From Alectoria sarmentosa (taxonomy: Eukaryota > Ascomycota > Lecanoromycetes > Lecanorales > Parmeliaceae), in the NCBI GenBank assembly GCA_009733775.1, contig WOGZ01000038.1, positions 115,902-179,901 of the forward strand: a stretch of 64,000 nt of DNA. The letters are read 5' to 3'. Shown here piece after piece: positions 11,605 to 22,480 of this stretch. The position numbers and the translations under genes were made by a program. The first letter of the stretch is position 1. Each line of letters starts with the position of its first letter. Below the pieces are notes generated by a model, which saw only the letters and a list, made by a program, of their open reading frames with translations, did no database searches and was not told where the DNA came from.

Positions 11605-12265
11605 GATGTCCGAAAAAATGAGAAGCAGGGACGACTACATTGATAGACTACAGGATAATTATGAGCCATAGCTGCTTCCGAAAAGCACAAAGTAGGTAAT
11701 GTCCAGCTGAATGGATATAGTCCCGGATTCAACATTTCCAGAGCCAGCAATTGGCGCGATTACAATGCGTTACTTTACAATACGCTCCTCGGGTAACCGT
11801 AATATATCCCCTCGCCTCAGCCCCGTTCCGTCACACGGCATGGGGCGTCGCTGCGCCCGCCGCCGCCTTGCCCGCAAACTGCATCCAACTAACACGATCC
11901 ACGATCGCATTAATCCATTGCCATGTCAATAATAAGGCTGAGCGAAGTTTCAGCTCTTCCATTCACCATGCGATTGCATGACCCATCGCGAAAACTTCTC
12001 TCTCTTATTTTAGCTAACAACTAAACCCTCCACCCCAGCACAGCACAGCACAGCACAGCTCGCGAGAAGCCGTGCCACCTCTGACTCCAAACTCCACTCG
12101 CGCTACATACACGTTTGTTTCGAGAGCCCCCCCAACCCTATTCACTCACAGTCTAAACATCCCATTCCTCACATCTATTTCCTCCAAACCCGACTCTCAC
12201 TCCTTGTCCCTCACTCGGCCAATTTCCAAAGAAACGGCTTCACCATCAACATCATCATCATCATC
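11605..12265. other. Promoter region between MFS gene (-) and microprotein candidate (+)
   Basis: Divergent upstream region containing pyrimidine-rich stretches, a CAGCA repeat near 12040-12058 and an ATC repeat just before 12266. No conserved ORF is visible. Confidence 0.35.
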
Positions 12266-12476
12266 ATGCCAGCGTCCACGGCATTATATCTCTCGAGTCC
12301 TGTGGAGATAGTCATAGTGACGGGAGCCGTGCTTGCGGGGTGCGTGGGTGGTGTTTCCATGTTTTTGTGCTGGCTGGATAAGCAGGTGCCTAGTCTGCCG
12401 GTAATTATTTTTTTTTGTTCTCTTGGCTTATGGGGTTTTTGTGTTACTGCTGACGATGAACAAGGTCGAGGCTTAG
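12266..12476 (+). CDS. 48-residue single-pass membrane microprotein candidate
   Basis: Proposed join(12266..12400, 12465..12476). The 64 bp intron starts GTAATT, has a poly-T tract, a GCTGACG branch-like site and ends ACAAG. Splicing gives a 48-residue protein ending VPSLPVEA, with one strong hydrophobic helix (VEIVIVTGAVLAGCVGGVSM, about residues 13-32) and then CWLDKQ. Without splicing the frame stays open for 106 codons, but the tail loses any conserved look. The upstream leader is pyrimidine-rich, as in many fungal 5' UTRs. No family is recognised. The case rests on the clean helix, the well-formed intron and the compact C-terminus. Confidence 0.35.
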
Positions 12477-12934
12477 GATGGTGGCTTTTCACGATTTCAT
12501 GGTTATATGGGAGTCATTTGAGGGTTGGATATGCTGCGATGGGCTTGAGGGGTATTGGTTGGGGCATCGGGATGGATGGGCTGTAACTTTTTCTGGGCGG
12601 GTTCTACGGAGTGAAGAAATGTATGGTATCTACGATGAGAGATGGAAGCAGTGGTCTTGCGGGACCAAGTTCTCTTTAGATAATCCAAGGGTTCCCACAC
12701 GGGAGTAAAATGGAGAGCTGCTTTGACGTGCTGAAGTTCGGAATATGGTTCTACCTCAACCTAACCCTATACCTATCGCCACGCCACTGTACATCGGATT
12801 TGTTCGCAAATAGTTTCCTCCTTCGGTGTACACGGTAGATTCATTTTCTCTTGAGGACCCCTCGTTACGATCTTCTCACCAGTCTTGCCATAACATTGTT
12901 CCGGAGAAGAAGTCACCAATCCAAATCATACAGA
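12477..12934. other. Intergenic, nothing recognised
   Basis: Region between the microprotein candidate and the convergent P450 gene, probably 3' UTRs. Confidence 0.3.
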
Positions 12935-15004
12935 CTATTTCTTCCGTTCCCGAATAAGGAAAACGAGGCTTGGATGAGTGATCAGATTCACACCCCATGA
13001 GAAGTGCGGTTTAGCATCTTCATCAGCCAACTTGATATCATAATGTTTGATGACATGTATCAGGATCATTTTGACGACCATGGATACATAGAACCTTGCT
13101 GGGCTAACAAAACCGTAAGCAAATGCCAAGATAGTACTCAGAAGGAATTGAACGGAGAGTACACACCATGAGCGGCCTACAGATCCCCAGAATGGAAATA
13201 GCGGACTAGGATGTGAGAGTCGAGAGGTGGAAGTGACGACTCCCTCACGCTGGGTCACGAATCTGAAGCCTTGGAATTCCAACGGGTTGGCATAATTTTC
13301 GGGATCCAGCATCATAGCCTGCTGAGGAATGCAAACGGTGTTGCCTGCCGGGACATGTGTGCCATCAGAGAAGACGAAGGGAGTCATGACTTTTCTATTC
13401 AGGGCGACTGATCACAGATAATCAAAAATATTAACAAGTGCACGGAGACATGGCTTTATAGCTCGTCTTACCTGTTTGAAGAGGATGGAGTCGAGCGGTT
13501 TCTTTTATGAAACTGTCTAGTAGTGGAGTATCCTGGTTGCGCGTTCTCGATAGGTCATCCTCCGCTATGCGCGATACTTCCTCTTGCAACGGGTGTAGAT
13601 ACTCGGGATGTTTGCACAGTGTGTATAGTGAGGACGCGACAAGCTAAGAGGATATCGTCCGTAAGTGATAGGTCTAGTGAATTGATTGGAATGAGCACCT
13701 ACTGGGGGTACTTGATGAGCGCTAGCGAACAGGAAACCCATGCTTCTTTCCAGCGTTCCGGTAAGACTCATCTCGTTTGATCGGCGAAATGCGTTGATTG
13801 TCCATTGGATACAGTCCAGCTATGATACATCAGCTCCAAGACTCGTCAAGGGCAAAGCTGTTTGACTCAACCTGTTCTTTGTCGGCTTCTTCAGCACGAC
13901 TTTGATTGCTTAATCGCTCTCGTATCTCGCGAGATATCCGTTCTTGAAGAAATCTACAAGCGCCGCTCCAATGCATGGATACAAACGAAACGGGACTTTC
14001 ATTGTAAGCTACTCACTATAGAGATCTACGGCTGAGCTAGCTTACCTTTGCAGGATTGAAGGAGTGAAGCGCATAAGTTCTGATGTAATAGCGGCGTCGT
14101 AGGCGAATTGCAGCGTCGCTTGAGCCAGAGAAGGGTCATTTGCTGACGAAGGTAAGCAATCATGCATTCGTGGAGAATACTGCTGTATCAAGGGAGACTC
14201 ACCAAGCTTCTCGCCTAGTATAACAAAGCAATTGAGCTTGCCTGCGATTCGATAACTAGCGGCGCTGGCAGGCATTTTGATCCAACCTGTAGCGCTTAGC
14301 ACATGCGGATTATTTAAGGAGCAGAAAGAGATACCATTACTATCTTTCGAGCCCCGTATCTCATGTTCGAAAGCTTCTTCGAGCCTTCCTTGAAGACCTT
14401 TTCTCAGCGCTGGCAGGTTGGACCGAAGTCCCATCGTCAGAGCTAGAGTCGATACATTACTGTCGTGATTAGATCCCTCGAGCGAAGATAGCCGGGTATG
14501 CTGGGGCCAGACAGTCTTAATGTTTATGAATTAGCTATAGTTGTCGCTCGAGGTGTTTCAAATGAAGCACGGTCATACCTCTTGTAGAAACTTCCTGAAT
14601 GAAAGCTGATGGCTTGGCGCCTTTCTCATCTCATTGATCTGCTTAGCATCCGATACGCATACATAATAATTCGTCAACGTCGGGACGGCAAAGGGTTTGC
14701 CAGCAGCCTGTTGACTGGAGTCAGAGTCAACGTGTCATACGATTCTGTTTCACCCACCTTCCTATAGGTCTTCACCATGATTTCTGGCCCCTGGAGTAAA
14801 CACAAAACACTTGTAATCCATTTCCCAAAGATGGTAGGTAGTCCGGCAACAACATTAGAGTCCTGTACACAAGTTTTCAGTATGATGTCGAACGTGCCAG
14901 CCATGGACACTTACGGGACGGCAGATCCAGTATACCCATACAAGCTTCAAGACATGGAATCCCAAGAAGCAATCAAGACACATCAACAGGCCGTAGTAAA
15001 TCAT
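12935..15004 (-). CDS. Cytochrome P450 monooxygenase (11 exons)
   Basis: The exon chain is complement(join(12935..13103, 13167..13389, 13472..13643, 13703..13819, 13872..13995, 14046..14142, 14203..14286, 14341..14515, 14579..14707, 14758..14862, 14915..15004)), 494 residues. All ten introns are 50-82 bp and every junction keeps frame. The N-terminus is a membrane anchor (MIYYGLLMCLDCFLGFHVL), so it should be ER-bound. The K-helix ExxR appears in DSFIKETARLHPLQT, the PERF-like region in LEFQGFRF, and the heme loop is FPFWGSVGRSCPARFY with the Cys ligand restored exactly by the last splice. The C-terminus is MILIHVIKHYDIKL. The I-helix (FLFASAHQVPPL) lacks the usual Thr. The overall type resembles fungal P450s that oxidise terpenoids or sterols; the substrate is unknown. 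An upstream in-frame ATG at 15121 would add 39 residues before the anchor and is less likely. Confidence 0.87.
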
Positions 15005-16077
15005 ACTTCCTAATTTTCCAATGTGAAAAGATCCGAAAAAGCAATCTGAGCTCACGATAATCCAAAGATCTGATAATAGTGAGACTTTCTTGGGAGATAC
15101 GGAGATAGTCAAGGAAGGCAACCAAGCACATTCTCCGGAGCAATTCTAGCACAAATCTGACGCAACATGTGTACAAGTACAAGATGTGAGCTGTGAACAG
15201 AGGAAATGTTGGAGGCGGTAGTGATTGCCGAGTTCGAGGCACAGCCGACAGGCTGGCAACGACGACTCCACGGTAAGACTCAATGCGCAGTCTGACAAGA
15301 TATGATACAACCTGGTCGGAAAAGAGGATATGATGGGGAGTGCGGCTGACCGAGGCACCATCTCCTCTCCTTGCTGATTGGATAGATACTGTGGCAACGC
15401 CATTGAAACAGCAAAATCCTTCCACGAGGCTATGCATATACTGTTCTATTTCAGATCTTGCACATCCTCATAGTAGACCCAAGGCACACATGGTCTAACG
15501 GCGCTTTGTGGAGAGCAGCCAGATAAATGGGAGAGAAACGAACCGGAGGTGGAAAGGAAGCATTGAGGATGAACGCTAGTGGTTTAAGATGATGGTTCAT
15601 GCGGCTAGGGAATGACTGTGCGCCGTGCGCCCGCATGCGACCAGATGAGTGTGAGTATTGCGTGGCATGGGAATTAGCGCTTTAAAAAGACTTCAGCTTC
15701 GAAAAGCCTTCTTTCGCAGGCCAATCTCGTGCCTCGACTTTGCCGATCTCACCACTGTTTTGTGGACACAGAAATTGCACATACTTTGGAGAACTGTATG
15801 TCATAGGGCTGTGTATTTACGCCATCCAATAATGCGCCAAGAGTATCAGGCTCAGAGAATCACGTCAATTTTAACTCTTAGCGCGAGAATGCTTCTATTC
15901 TATTAAGCAGGTACTGTGCTAGTAGATGTGGTCCGGCAATGTCTCAGACTGGTCCAACCACTCTCTATGCTGGTTAGGCTATGCAGAAGGTTCAAACATC
16001 ATACGTAGCGGGAGACATGATGAACAGGAACATTCCGCTGAGAGCCAGTGTCGCTGCATCTTCGGCAAGGCACGCCT
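15005..16077. other. Intergenic, nothing recognised
   Basis: Gap between the P450 promoter and the 3' end of the reductase gene on the same strand. No open frame here shows a known domain. Confidence 0.35.
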
Positions 16078-17148
16078 CTATGCTGCTTCCTTATCTTTAC
16101 GAAGGGCCCACTCCAAACCTCTTCGAATCTGCTCATCCCGATCGTCTACAGGCTTGTACCCAAGTCTCTCTCTCGCTTTCTCGATCAAATACGTCCGTGG
16201 CTTACAAGTGTATGTCATGATCTGCCGTCTCAAGACTTGGGGCCTCTTCAGTCCCAATGTAAAAGCCCAGTAGAGCCATTCGACCGCACTCGCCAAGTTC
16301 AACATGAACCAAGCTGGAATGACCGTGATCTCCTCCGGAGTCGTTCTATCACCCGCAGCAGACCATATCTGACGCTGAAAGCTCCAAAACGGAACAGGAT
16401 TGCCGTCTGTGATCAAGAAAGCTTCGCCATCCACTTTTCCGCTCCCGTCTTCTGATTGCCGAAGAAGAGCCTTGGCAGCGAGGAGGTGAGACTGCGCAGC
16501 ATTTGTTGCGGACAACCAGTCGAACAAGTTTTCGTTGTCTCCGATCTGATACCGATGACGACCCTCTTGGAAGGCATGAAGAGCACCTGGGATCACCTGG
16601 CTGTCGCGTTCACCGTATACCCCTGCAAGCCGAAGGCAAAGGGTCCGCACGCCTCCCATGCCATTTGCATCCAGTACACCTTGGTCGGCAATAGCCTTTG
16701 TTTTTGCGTAATAATCGGTTCGTGAGGTACCGGTAAATATTTGAGCATCTTCTGTTACGAAATTATGCGACGAGCCTTCTATGACCTCCACAGATGAAGT
16801 GTATATGAAAGTTCTGACATGTTCGCTTGCGATGGCAGCCTTGAGGAGATTCTGTGTTCCTTTGACGTTGATTTCATGAAAGTAGCGTCTGTTGCCAGCG
16901 TCTCCAGAGCCAGCTGGTGAAGCAGTATGAATGATGAGGCTGGGCCGAATATCGGCGAGCAATGATCGTACTTGTTCAAACGAAGTGAGGCTTCCGCTGT
17001 GGTAGTGAGCACCTTCCACTTGGTTGCTAGATGGATTACGACTCATGACGTGGACAGAAGTCCAGGTTGAGTCTTGAATGAAAGTCTTGACGATGTGGTA
17101 TCCTACAAATCCACATCCTCCCACAACAAGTACTCTCTCCTCAGACAT
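16078..17148 (-). CDS. NAD(P)-dependent 3-beta-hydroxysteroid dehydrogenase/C-4 decarboxylase-like reductase (extended SDR)
   Basis: Single exon of 356 residues starting at MSEERVLVVGG; the upstream in-frame ATG at 17310 would add 54 unlikely residues. The Rossmann glycine motif is GGCGFVG (about residues 9-15). The NNAA-like segment is HTASPAGSG, followed by INVKGTQNLLKAA. The catalytic Ser lies in YTSSVEVIEG, and the YxxxK motif is YYAKTKA. The domain continues with CLRLAGVYGERD and FDWLSATNAAQSHLLAAKAL. The C-terminal TYLIEKARERLGYKP is typical of fungal 3-beta-HSD proteins. The family, to which Erg26 belongs, oxidises or isomerises 3-hydroxy groups of sterols and terpenoids. This copy lies beside a P450 and an MFS exporter, which favours a role in secondary metabolism rather than ergosterol synthesis; that is an inference. 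Confidence 0.85.
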   Translation of the reverse strand: MSEERVLVVGGCGFVGYHIVKTFIQDSTWTSVHVMSRNPSSNQVEGAHYHSGSLTSFEQVRSLLADIRPSLIIHTASPAGSGDAGNRRYFHEINVKGTQNLLKAAIASEHVRTFIYTSSVEVIEGSSHNFVTEDAQIFTGTSRTDYYAKTKAIADQGVLDANGMGGVRTLCLRLAGVYGERDSQVIPGALHAFQEGRHRYQIGDNENLFDWLSATNAAQSHLLAAKALLRQSEDGSGKVDGEAFLITDGNPVPFWSFQRQIWSAAGDRTTPEEITVIPAWFMLNLASAVEWLYWAFTLGLKRPQVLRRQIMTYTCKPRTYLIEKARERLGYKPVDDRDEQIRRGLEWALRKDKEAA

Positions 17149-18442
17149 GATGTGGCGGATTAACAGTAAACAAGGAGACGTGAGAAGATTTGGACAATAT
17201 AATTGAAGGAGGTAAATTTCCCGGGATGACGTTGCAGCTGCACGTTCCGATTGACGCGTCTGGGCGGTTTGCTTTAATTGAAGGAAGGTGGCTTTTGTTG
17301 GGAATCTCAAGCGGCTTCCACAATGACGCTGGAGCGTCTTGTAGACAGTATAAAAGAGTGTACACGTGCTATAGTGCTTGATTCGGTGTAGGTAACATGC
17401 TCGTCACTCTCGAATGGGCGTGATTTCCTTGTATCTTACGAGCCAGAGAATTGCAGACCACCTCCGGCAATGGTTGTCCCAACGTAGTACGGATTTCAAG
17501 AACAATTGACTTGGATGGTGTAGGAATCCAAGTGAGTATGGCCGGGCTGATTTGCACGGGGAAACTTTGAGTCTAGTAACTAACCTAGTACTAGCTTGGT
17601 ATGATATCACCTTTCTAGCTAGGCTCCCGCGTTAGCGCAGAGCCAAAACTTGCGCCCCTTTGCACTACCTCGATAAGAAGCTTTACCTATAAGATTAAAG
17701 TTTTGGGCGAAGGCTCAGCGCCAGAGCCTAGTTTCATACATACAACATCCTTGTAAGATCATAAGATGTAGGTACTTAGTTTCTGCATATTCCGAAACAC
17801 GAATCAGAAGATCAATCAGCGCTCATGCTTTGTCTTGCTTCCTTGGCCGTTAAGCATAATTCCGAACGTTGAGGAGCGGGCAGCACCTGATACGGCAACT
17901 CCAGAGCAGGTCGCATGCTGGTCTACTCAGCACGCGCGCCAATGAGTAGACACACTGCTTTTGACTCTGATGCAAAGGACCATCGCTGATGATAACAAAC
18001 GTGCGAGGCTACGGAGTACTATTCATCTAAGTTTTGTTTACGAAAGGGATGAATCATGATTGAGGTGCGTCAGTAGTGCTTATGATCTGGGGGCCTGCTG
18101 CAGATCATCAGATGAATCGAAGGGACGGAAACCAACGGATATGCTGTACCTAGCACTGCCAAAGCCCATTAATGTCTAGCTGCCCCACGAACGTCAATTA
18201 CTGCACCCTCTGTGGGTGTCAGCACCCTGCAGTAGCTTGTACAAAAGAGGAATACACGTTGCAGTGCCTCTCAGCCGTGCCTCCAAGACACTACAACATC
18301 TTACATCCACCATTGTCTTCGAGATGGACTACAATATATTTCCTCAAATCAACATCTCAGATTCCATTGCAAATTCTCCCTCACATCTCGTTAAACAAAT
18401 TCAGGCCCAGTGCGATTTGTTGCTTGCTACCGCTGTGCCAGA
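17149..18442. other. Divergent intergenic region
   Basis: Shared upstream region of the reductase (-) and the PTH11-like gene (+). Short open frames (for example 18172-18471) overlap the latter's leader and are not supported. Confidence 0.35.
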
Positions 18443-20013
18443 ATGGCCAACCTCTTGAGCCTTTCGCCTAGTGAACTGGCCGAGATTCCGCCGAGTGTTC
18501 TTGACACTCTCCCAGCACTATCGCCACCGGCAGGAGTAATGCCCAATTTCGTCAATCCCGAGGATAGAGGCTATATACTTATCTCTGTTGCGACGTTTCT
18601 GTTCTGTATTATGGTCTGCTTCTTTGCCAATAGAGTCTATACAAGGATTTTTATCGTTCGCAAAGCTGGCTGGGATGATTGTAAGTGCTCTCTCCAACAT
18701 GTCAAGCAAATTGAGACGAGACTAATGTTTGTGCAAAGTTACATGCACAATTGGATTTGTAGGTAGATTGTCACTTAACATAACACCGTTGACCGCGTCA
18801 CAGCTCGGTTCCACTGCAAATTACATTTGCACGTATTGGGGTAATGTGCTCCGTGAAAATCGAGCTTCGGCGTGACGCTTTTCTAATCTTGCATCGACAG
18901 GCGCCAATGTAGGACCTGTCGGGAAACATCAATGGGATGTCAGGTTGATTGATGCCTTGAGCGATAACTTCGTCATAGTGAGTTTCCGAGATCCTACTTC
19001 GAAGAAGCCTCTTTTGACACAGCACAGACTAGCGCCATCATAGTTTTTACGGCGCCTATAACGCTCCTTTTCATCAAGCTCACGTTCTTCCTCCTATACT
19101 TTCAAGTCTTTCGCCCCTTGAGATGGCTTCGAATATCCGTCTATATCGGCGCTACTGTGACATGCGTCTTCTACGGAGCCGCCTCCATTGCGCAAATTGT
19201 ATTCTCGACTCCAAGGCCCGGTCAGACATGGCTTGAACATGATCTATCTGGAGAAGCAGCCAAAGGCCAAGTGCTTTCTGTCCCTCTGGCAGGCGTTGGG
19301 CTTGGAATTGACATCGCTCTCCTCGTCATGCCGATAGCAGCTGTAATGGGGCTTCAACTACCAACCAAGCGCAAGATAGGGGTAATGTTCATTTTCATGT
19401 TTGGGATATTGTGAGATCTATTTCTTTTCTCAGGCCCACGCGTTTGCTGACTGCTCTCCAGCGCTTGTCTTGGGTCGCTTCTCAGCATCTACTACCGCGT
19501 CGTGGAACGACGCAGCCCTGATGTCACCTGGAATATTATGGCTGTTGAGCTAGTGACGTGAGATGTCTCCACTGATTCTTCCCATCAGCCTTATTCTGAC
19601 AATTGCGTGGCAGACTGGTGGAAATGTTTATTGGCATTTCATGCGCCTGTATGCCTGCTTTCTCCAAGATGCTTCACCACCACCTTCCGGCGATAGAAAA
19701 GCTCCGCTCCATACTCTCTTCGCGCTTTGCTAGTTTGAGATCTAGCAAATCCGGCGACACGTCAGGCCGCTCTGGATTCTCGCAGTCAGATGACCAAAGT
19801 CATTATCCAGTGGCGAAAACAGTAAAGGGGCCTTATAGTCACCTCGAGGCTGAATTGAAATCCCCTCAAGGTGATACTTTCCAACCGACTTACGAATTAG
19901 GTCAGCTCCAGAGTGTGCAGACCTTCATCGGGAAAGGGTGGAAAAAGGGGCCTTCAGATGACAAGATACATCTTACGCATGAGATTCGACAACAGCAGGC
20001 GAGGACGCAGTAG
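18443..20013 (+). CDS. Fungal rhodopsin-like / PTH11-type seven-helix integral membrane protein
   Basis: Seven exons, join(18443..18680, 18739..18758, 18804..18840, 18901..18977, 19028..19410, 19462..19557, 19614..20013), give 416 residues with frame kept at all six introns (45-60 bp). The start is MANLLSLSPSELAEIPPSV. The family signature follows: PNFVNPEDRG at the first helix, VYTRIFIVRKAGWDD after it, GPVGKHQWDVRLID in the extracellular loop, LTFFLLYFQVFRPLRWLR at helix 3, and LVEMFIGISCACMPAFSKML at helix 7. The C-terminal tail of about 100 residues is Ser-rich and cytosolic. Relatives include the Magnaporthe receptor Pth11, although many members have no proven ligand. It is transcribed divergently from the reductase/P450/MFS genes. 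Confidence 0.85.
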
Positions 20014-22480
20014 AATTCTTTCGTGCCAGCAAACAGAAGATCGTAAGGTTTATAGTAAAGAGCCCGGCTTCTCTCAATGGGCTTCGAAATAGGCGCAACG
20101 GCTGTTCCACGACGTAACATACACACAGACCGAGCGGTACTTCCATTTTCAATCAATGCCGAACGGTGTAAGCAAATGTATTCTACCGACCAAGCCGCAA
20201 TCGAATGTGATATCAACTCGGAAAGATCTAGGTCTGGTCTGAAAGGTCAGCTTCCTTGAGGTAATAATCCGGGCCACGCCGGCAGTTGGAGGGTTTAGTG
20301 CTTACGTCAGCCCGGTATTTGTCTCTAGTGCACATCCCCATCATCTATGCGGGCGGGTAAATCTCACTTATCATCAACAGCCTGCTTCCTGATTCTCGGA
20401 GCCTTGATCGTAATCCATTGAGCCTAATCCTTTCAGCTGATGATGATTGTGCTTTCGCGCCATGTCCTACGGTCCACTGAAGAGGCAGGGATCGCCAGCC
20501 AGGCCATCACTGGTGATACTATTGTAGTGGCAGGATTGGGGCTCCTGACAGAGACAGAGTCGAAGGCGCTGAAGCTTTCGACGAATAACAGCAGACTTGC
20601 GTTTCAACCGCAGCCAAGTATGACGTGGAGCCATACAAATCTCTGCGGGATCCTTTATCTTTCCAAAATTTGCTGCGCCGGGCGAGTGACGAGCGAAGGG
20701 AGCGGGCAAGGATAGGACTCGAAGGATTCGAAGGATTCTTGCTAGAATGTGAGAAGCACAAGTAGATAGGTAAATCCTTCACGCACCACGAAAATGCTCT
20801 GCCTTGTTTTCTCATCCCTCCCGCTGCTTTCAAAGTCTAAAACGGACCAATTACCACGCAGAACAGCAAGCTGAGATTCGGAACAACGATCACCTTGACG
20901 CCCAACTCCAAGCCAAGTCCTCATCGCTGCTTTCATTGCAATCGTTTAGGACTGAGACTTAAACTACCATGTGACCCAAGCGGAAGCTTGTGTCCACTCC
21001 GTGCCGTACCTCTTCCGTGGGTTAGTGACTCACATAGGTTTTGGAGTCTGGCCTAACGATTAATTGAAACTGTTTTACTGATTATCGCCTCATCATAGTT
21101 TAAAGTAGATCAAAGTCAAGATCACGGGCACAGCAAAAGCTAGAAAAAAACTCAATGCTATCTCCGGAGTCTGCGCCATAAGTCCTGAGCCTAAACAAGC
21201 CAAGCCTCGACGTCTTGGCATAATATCACGTGATCCGCACTAGCGTGCTGCGTTATCTGACCGCCTTTCGATTCGAGTCCCAGGGAAATTCAAGTTCGCC
21301 CAAAATAGTGGTCTTTTGTAATAAACAATCGGTGAAATGTTTTAGATCCTGCCACTCAGCTGAGGCTGAGAAATTTTGCGTCACTAGGGCCAAAATGCCT
21401 GCGCTTAGGATCGGCCCACCCACCTCGTCGAGTCCGTGGCCCGTGCAGAGTGTCAGCCCCGTCCTGCAAGGCATCATCAGGTGACAAGCTTAAGACTTGG
21501 GCTGGTAATAGGAAAACAGCACTAGGCTTTAGGGAGCGGTTAGCGGGGCTGGAGGTATCTCCTAGTGGATCGGGATGTTTCGTTACGCCGAATACGCTGT
21601 ATTGAAACGTCTTCGTGTAATATTCAGATGTGAGCTCAACCAGGACCGAGTCAGAAGGCAGTGGAAGCGCTTCCGGGAAAGAGCTTGGCGAAGGCAGTGG
21701 AACGAGTCTCTTTGGAGAGGGTATGTTGGCCACTTGACTCACAAGATGCTGTACAGCCTACCCAAAATCGGCACGACTTCTAATGACGAGTAATTTCCGG
21801 CACTAAGAATTACTTTGCCCTTGGAGGCACTAGAGGACGAACATATCACCAACACACTAGCTTCCGAGTACATGGTCCTTGGCATGGAACAGCACAATCT
21901 CAACGATTCCAAGTCTGACACTCTACGACTACAGTCTTCTCAGTTGACAGCTAATCATTGCGAATGCTTGATATGGCGACTTGCTCGACAACTTCCAGAC
22001 AAGCTGTCCATGATGCCAACATTTCTCCTCCTCACGTCGATTTTTGAGTAGCATCCCGAAATTGTATCTTGTTCAAATTCGAAGTCGCCTCTTGAAGAGC
22101 CGTTGGTGATTCAGGAACTCCCTCGTCGATTTGTTTTGATCAAGATTTGAAGGATTGATACTCGTTTTATCTATTGGTTCTCGAAACACAAGCTTACCAT
22201 GGATGAAAACGACCCGCCGGCTCGTCTACTACAGTGGTGTCTAAAGTACAAGACTTATTAAAAAATTTCATGGTTACCAACCAGGATTGCTTGGCGTTTT
22301 TTCGAAAATATATTGGATTAAGAGGACTTGATGTAGGAAACGCAGTGGCCCTTTATACAAACCGACTATCGCCTATGGTTTCTTTCCTTATCAAATAACG
22401 CACCCGTTCTGGCAGCGCACCTCTTGAGACCCAGAAGATGTCAGAGTTCCCTATATATACATGACCGTTGCACCATCCTC
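20014..22480. other. Long non-coding stretch, nothing recognised
   Basis: Several frames of 60-130 codons exist on both strands (the longest, 21356-21742 minus, is Pro/Ser-rich), but none carries a domain or joins to neighbours through good splice sites. Confidence 0.35.

Noticed and set aside
21356..21742. Minus-strand 128-codon ORF
   Set aside because: Pro/Ser-rich, no domain, no splice partners; likely chance.
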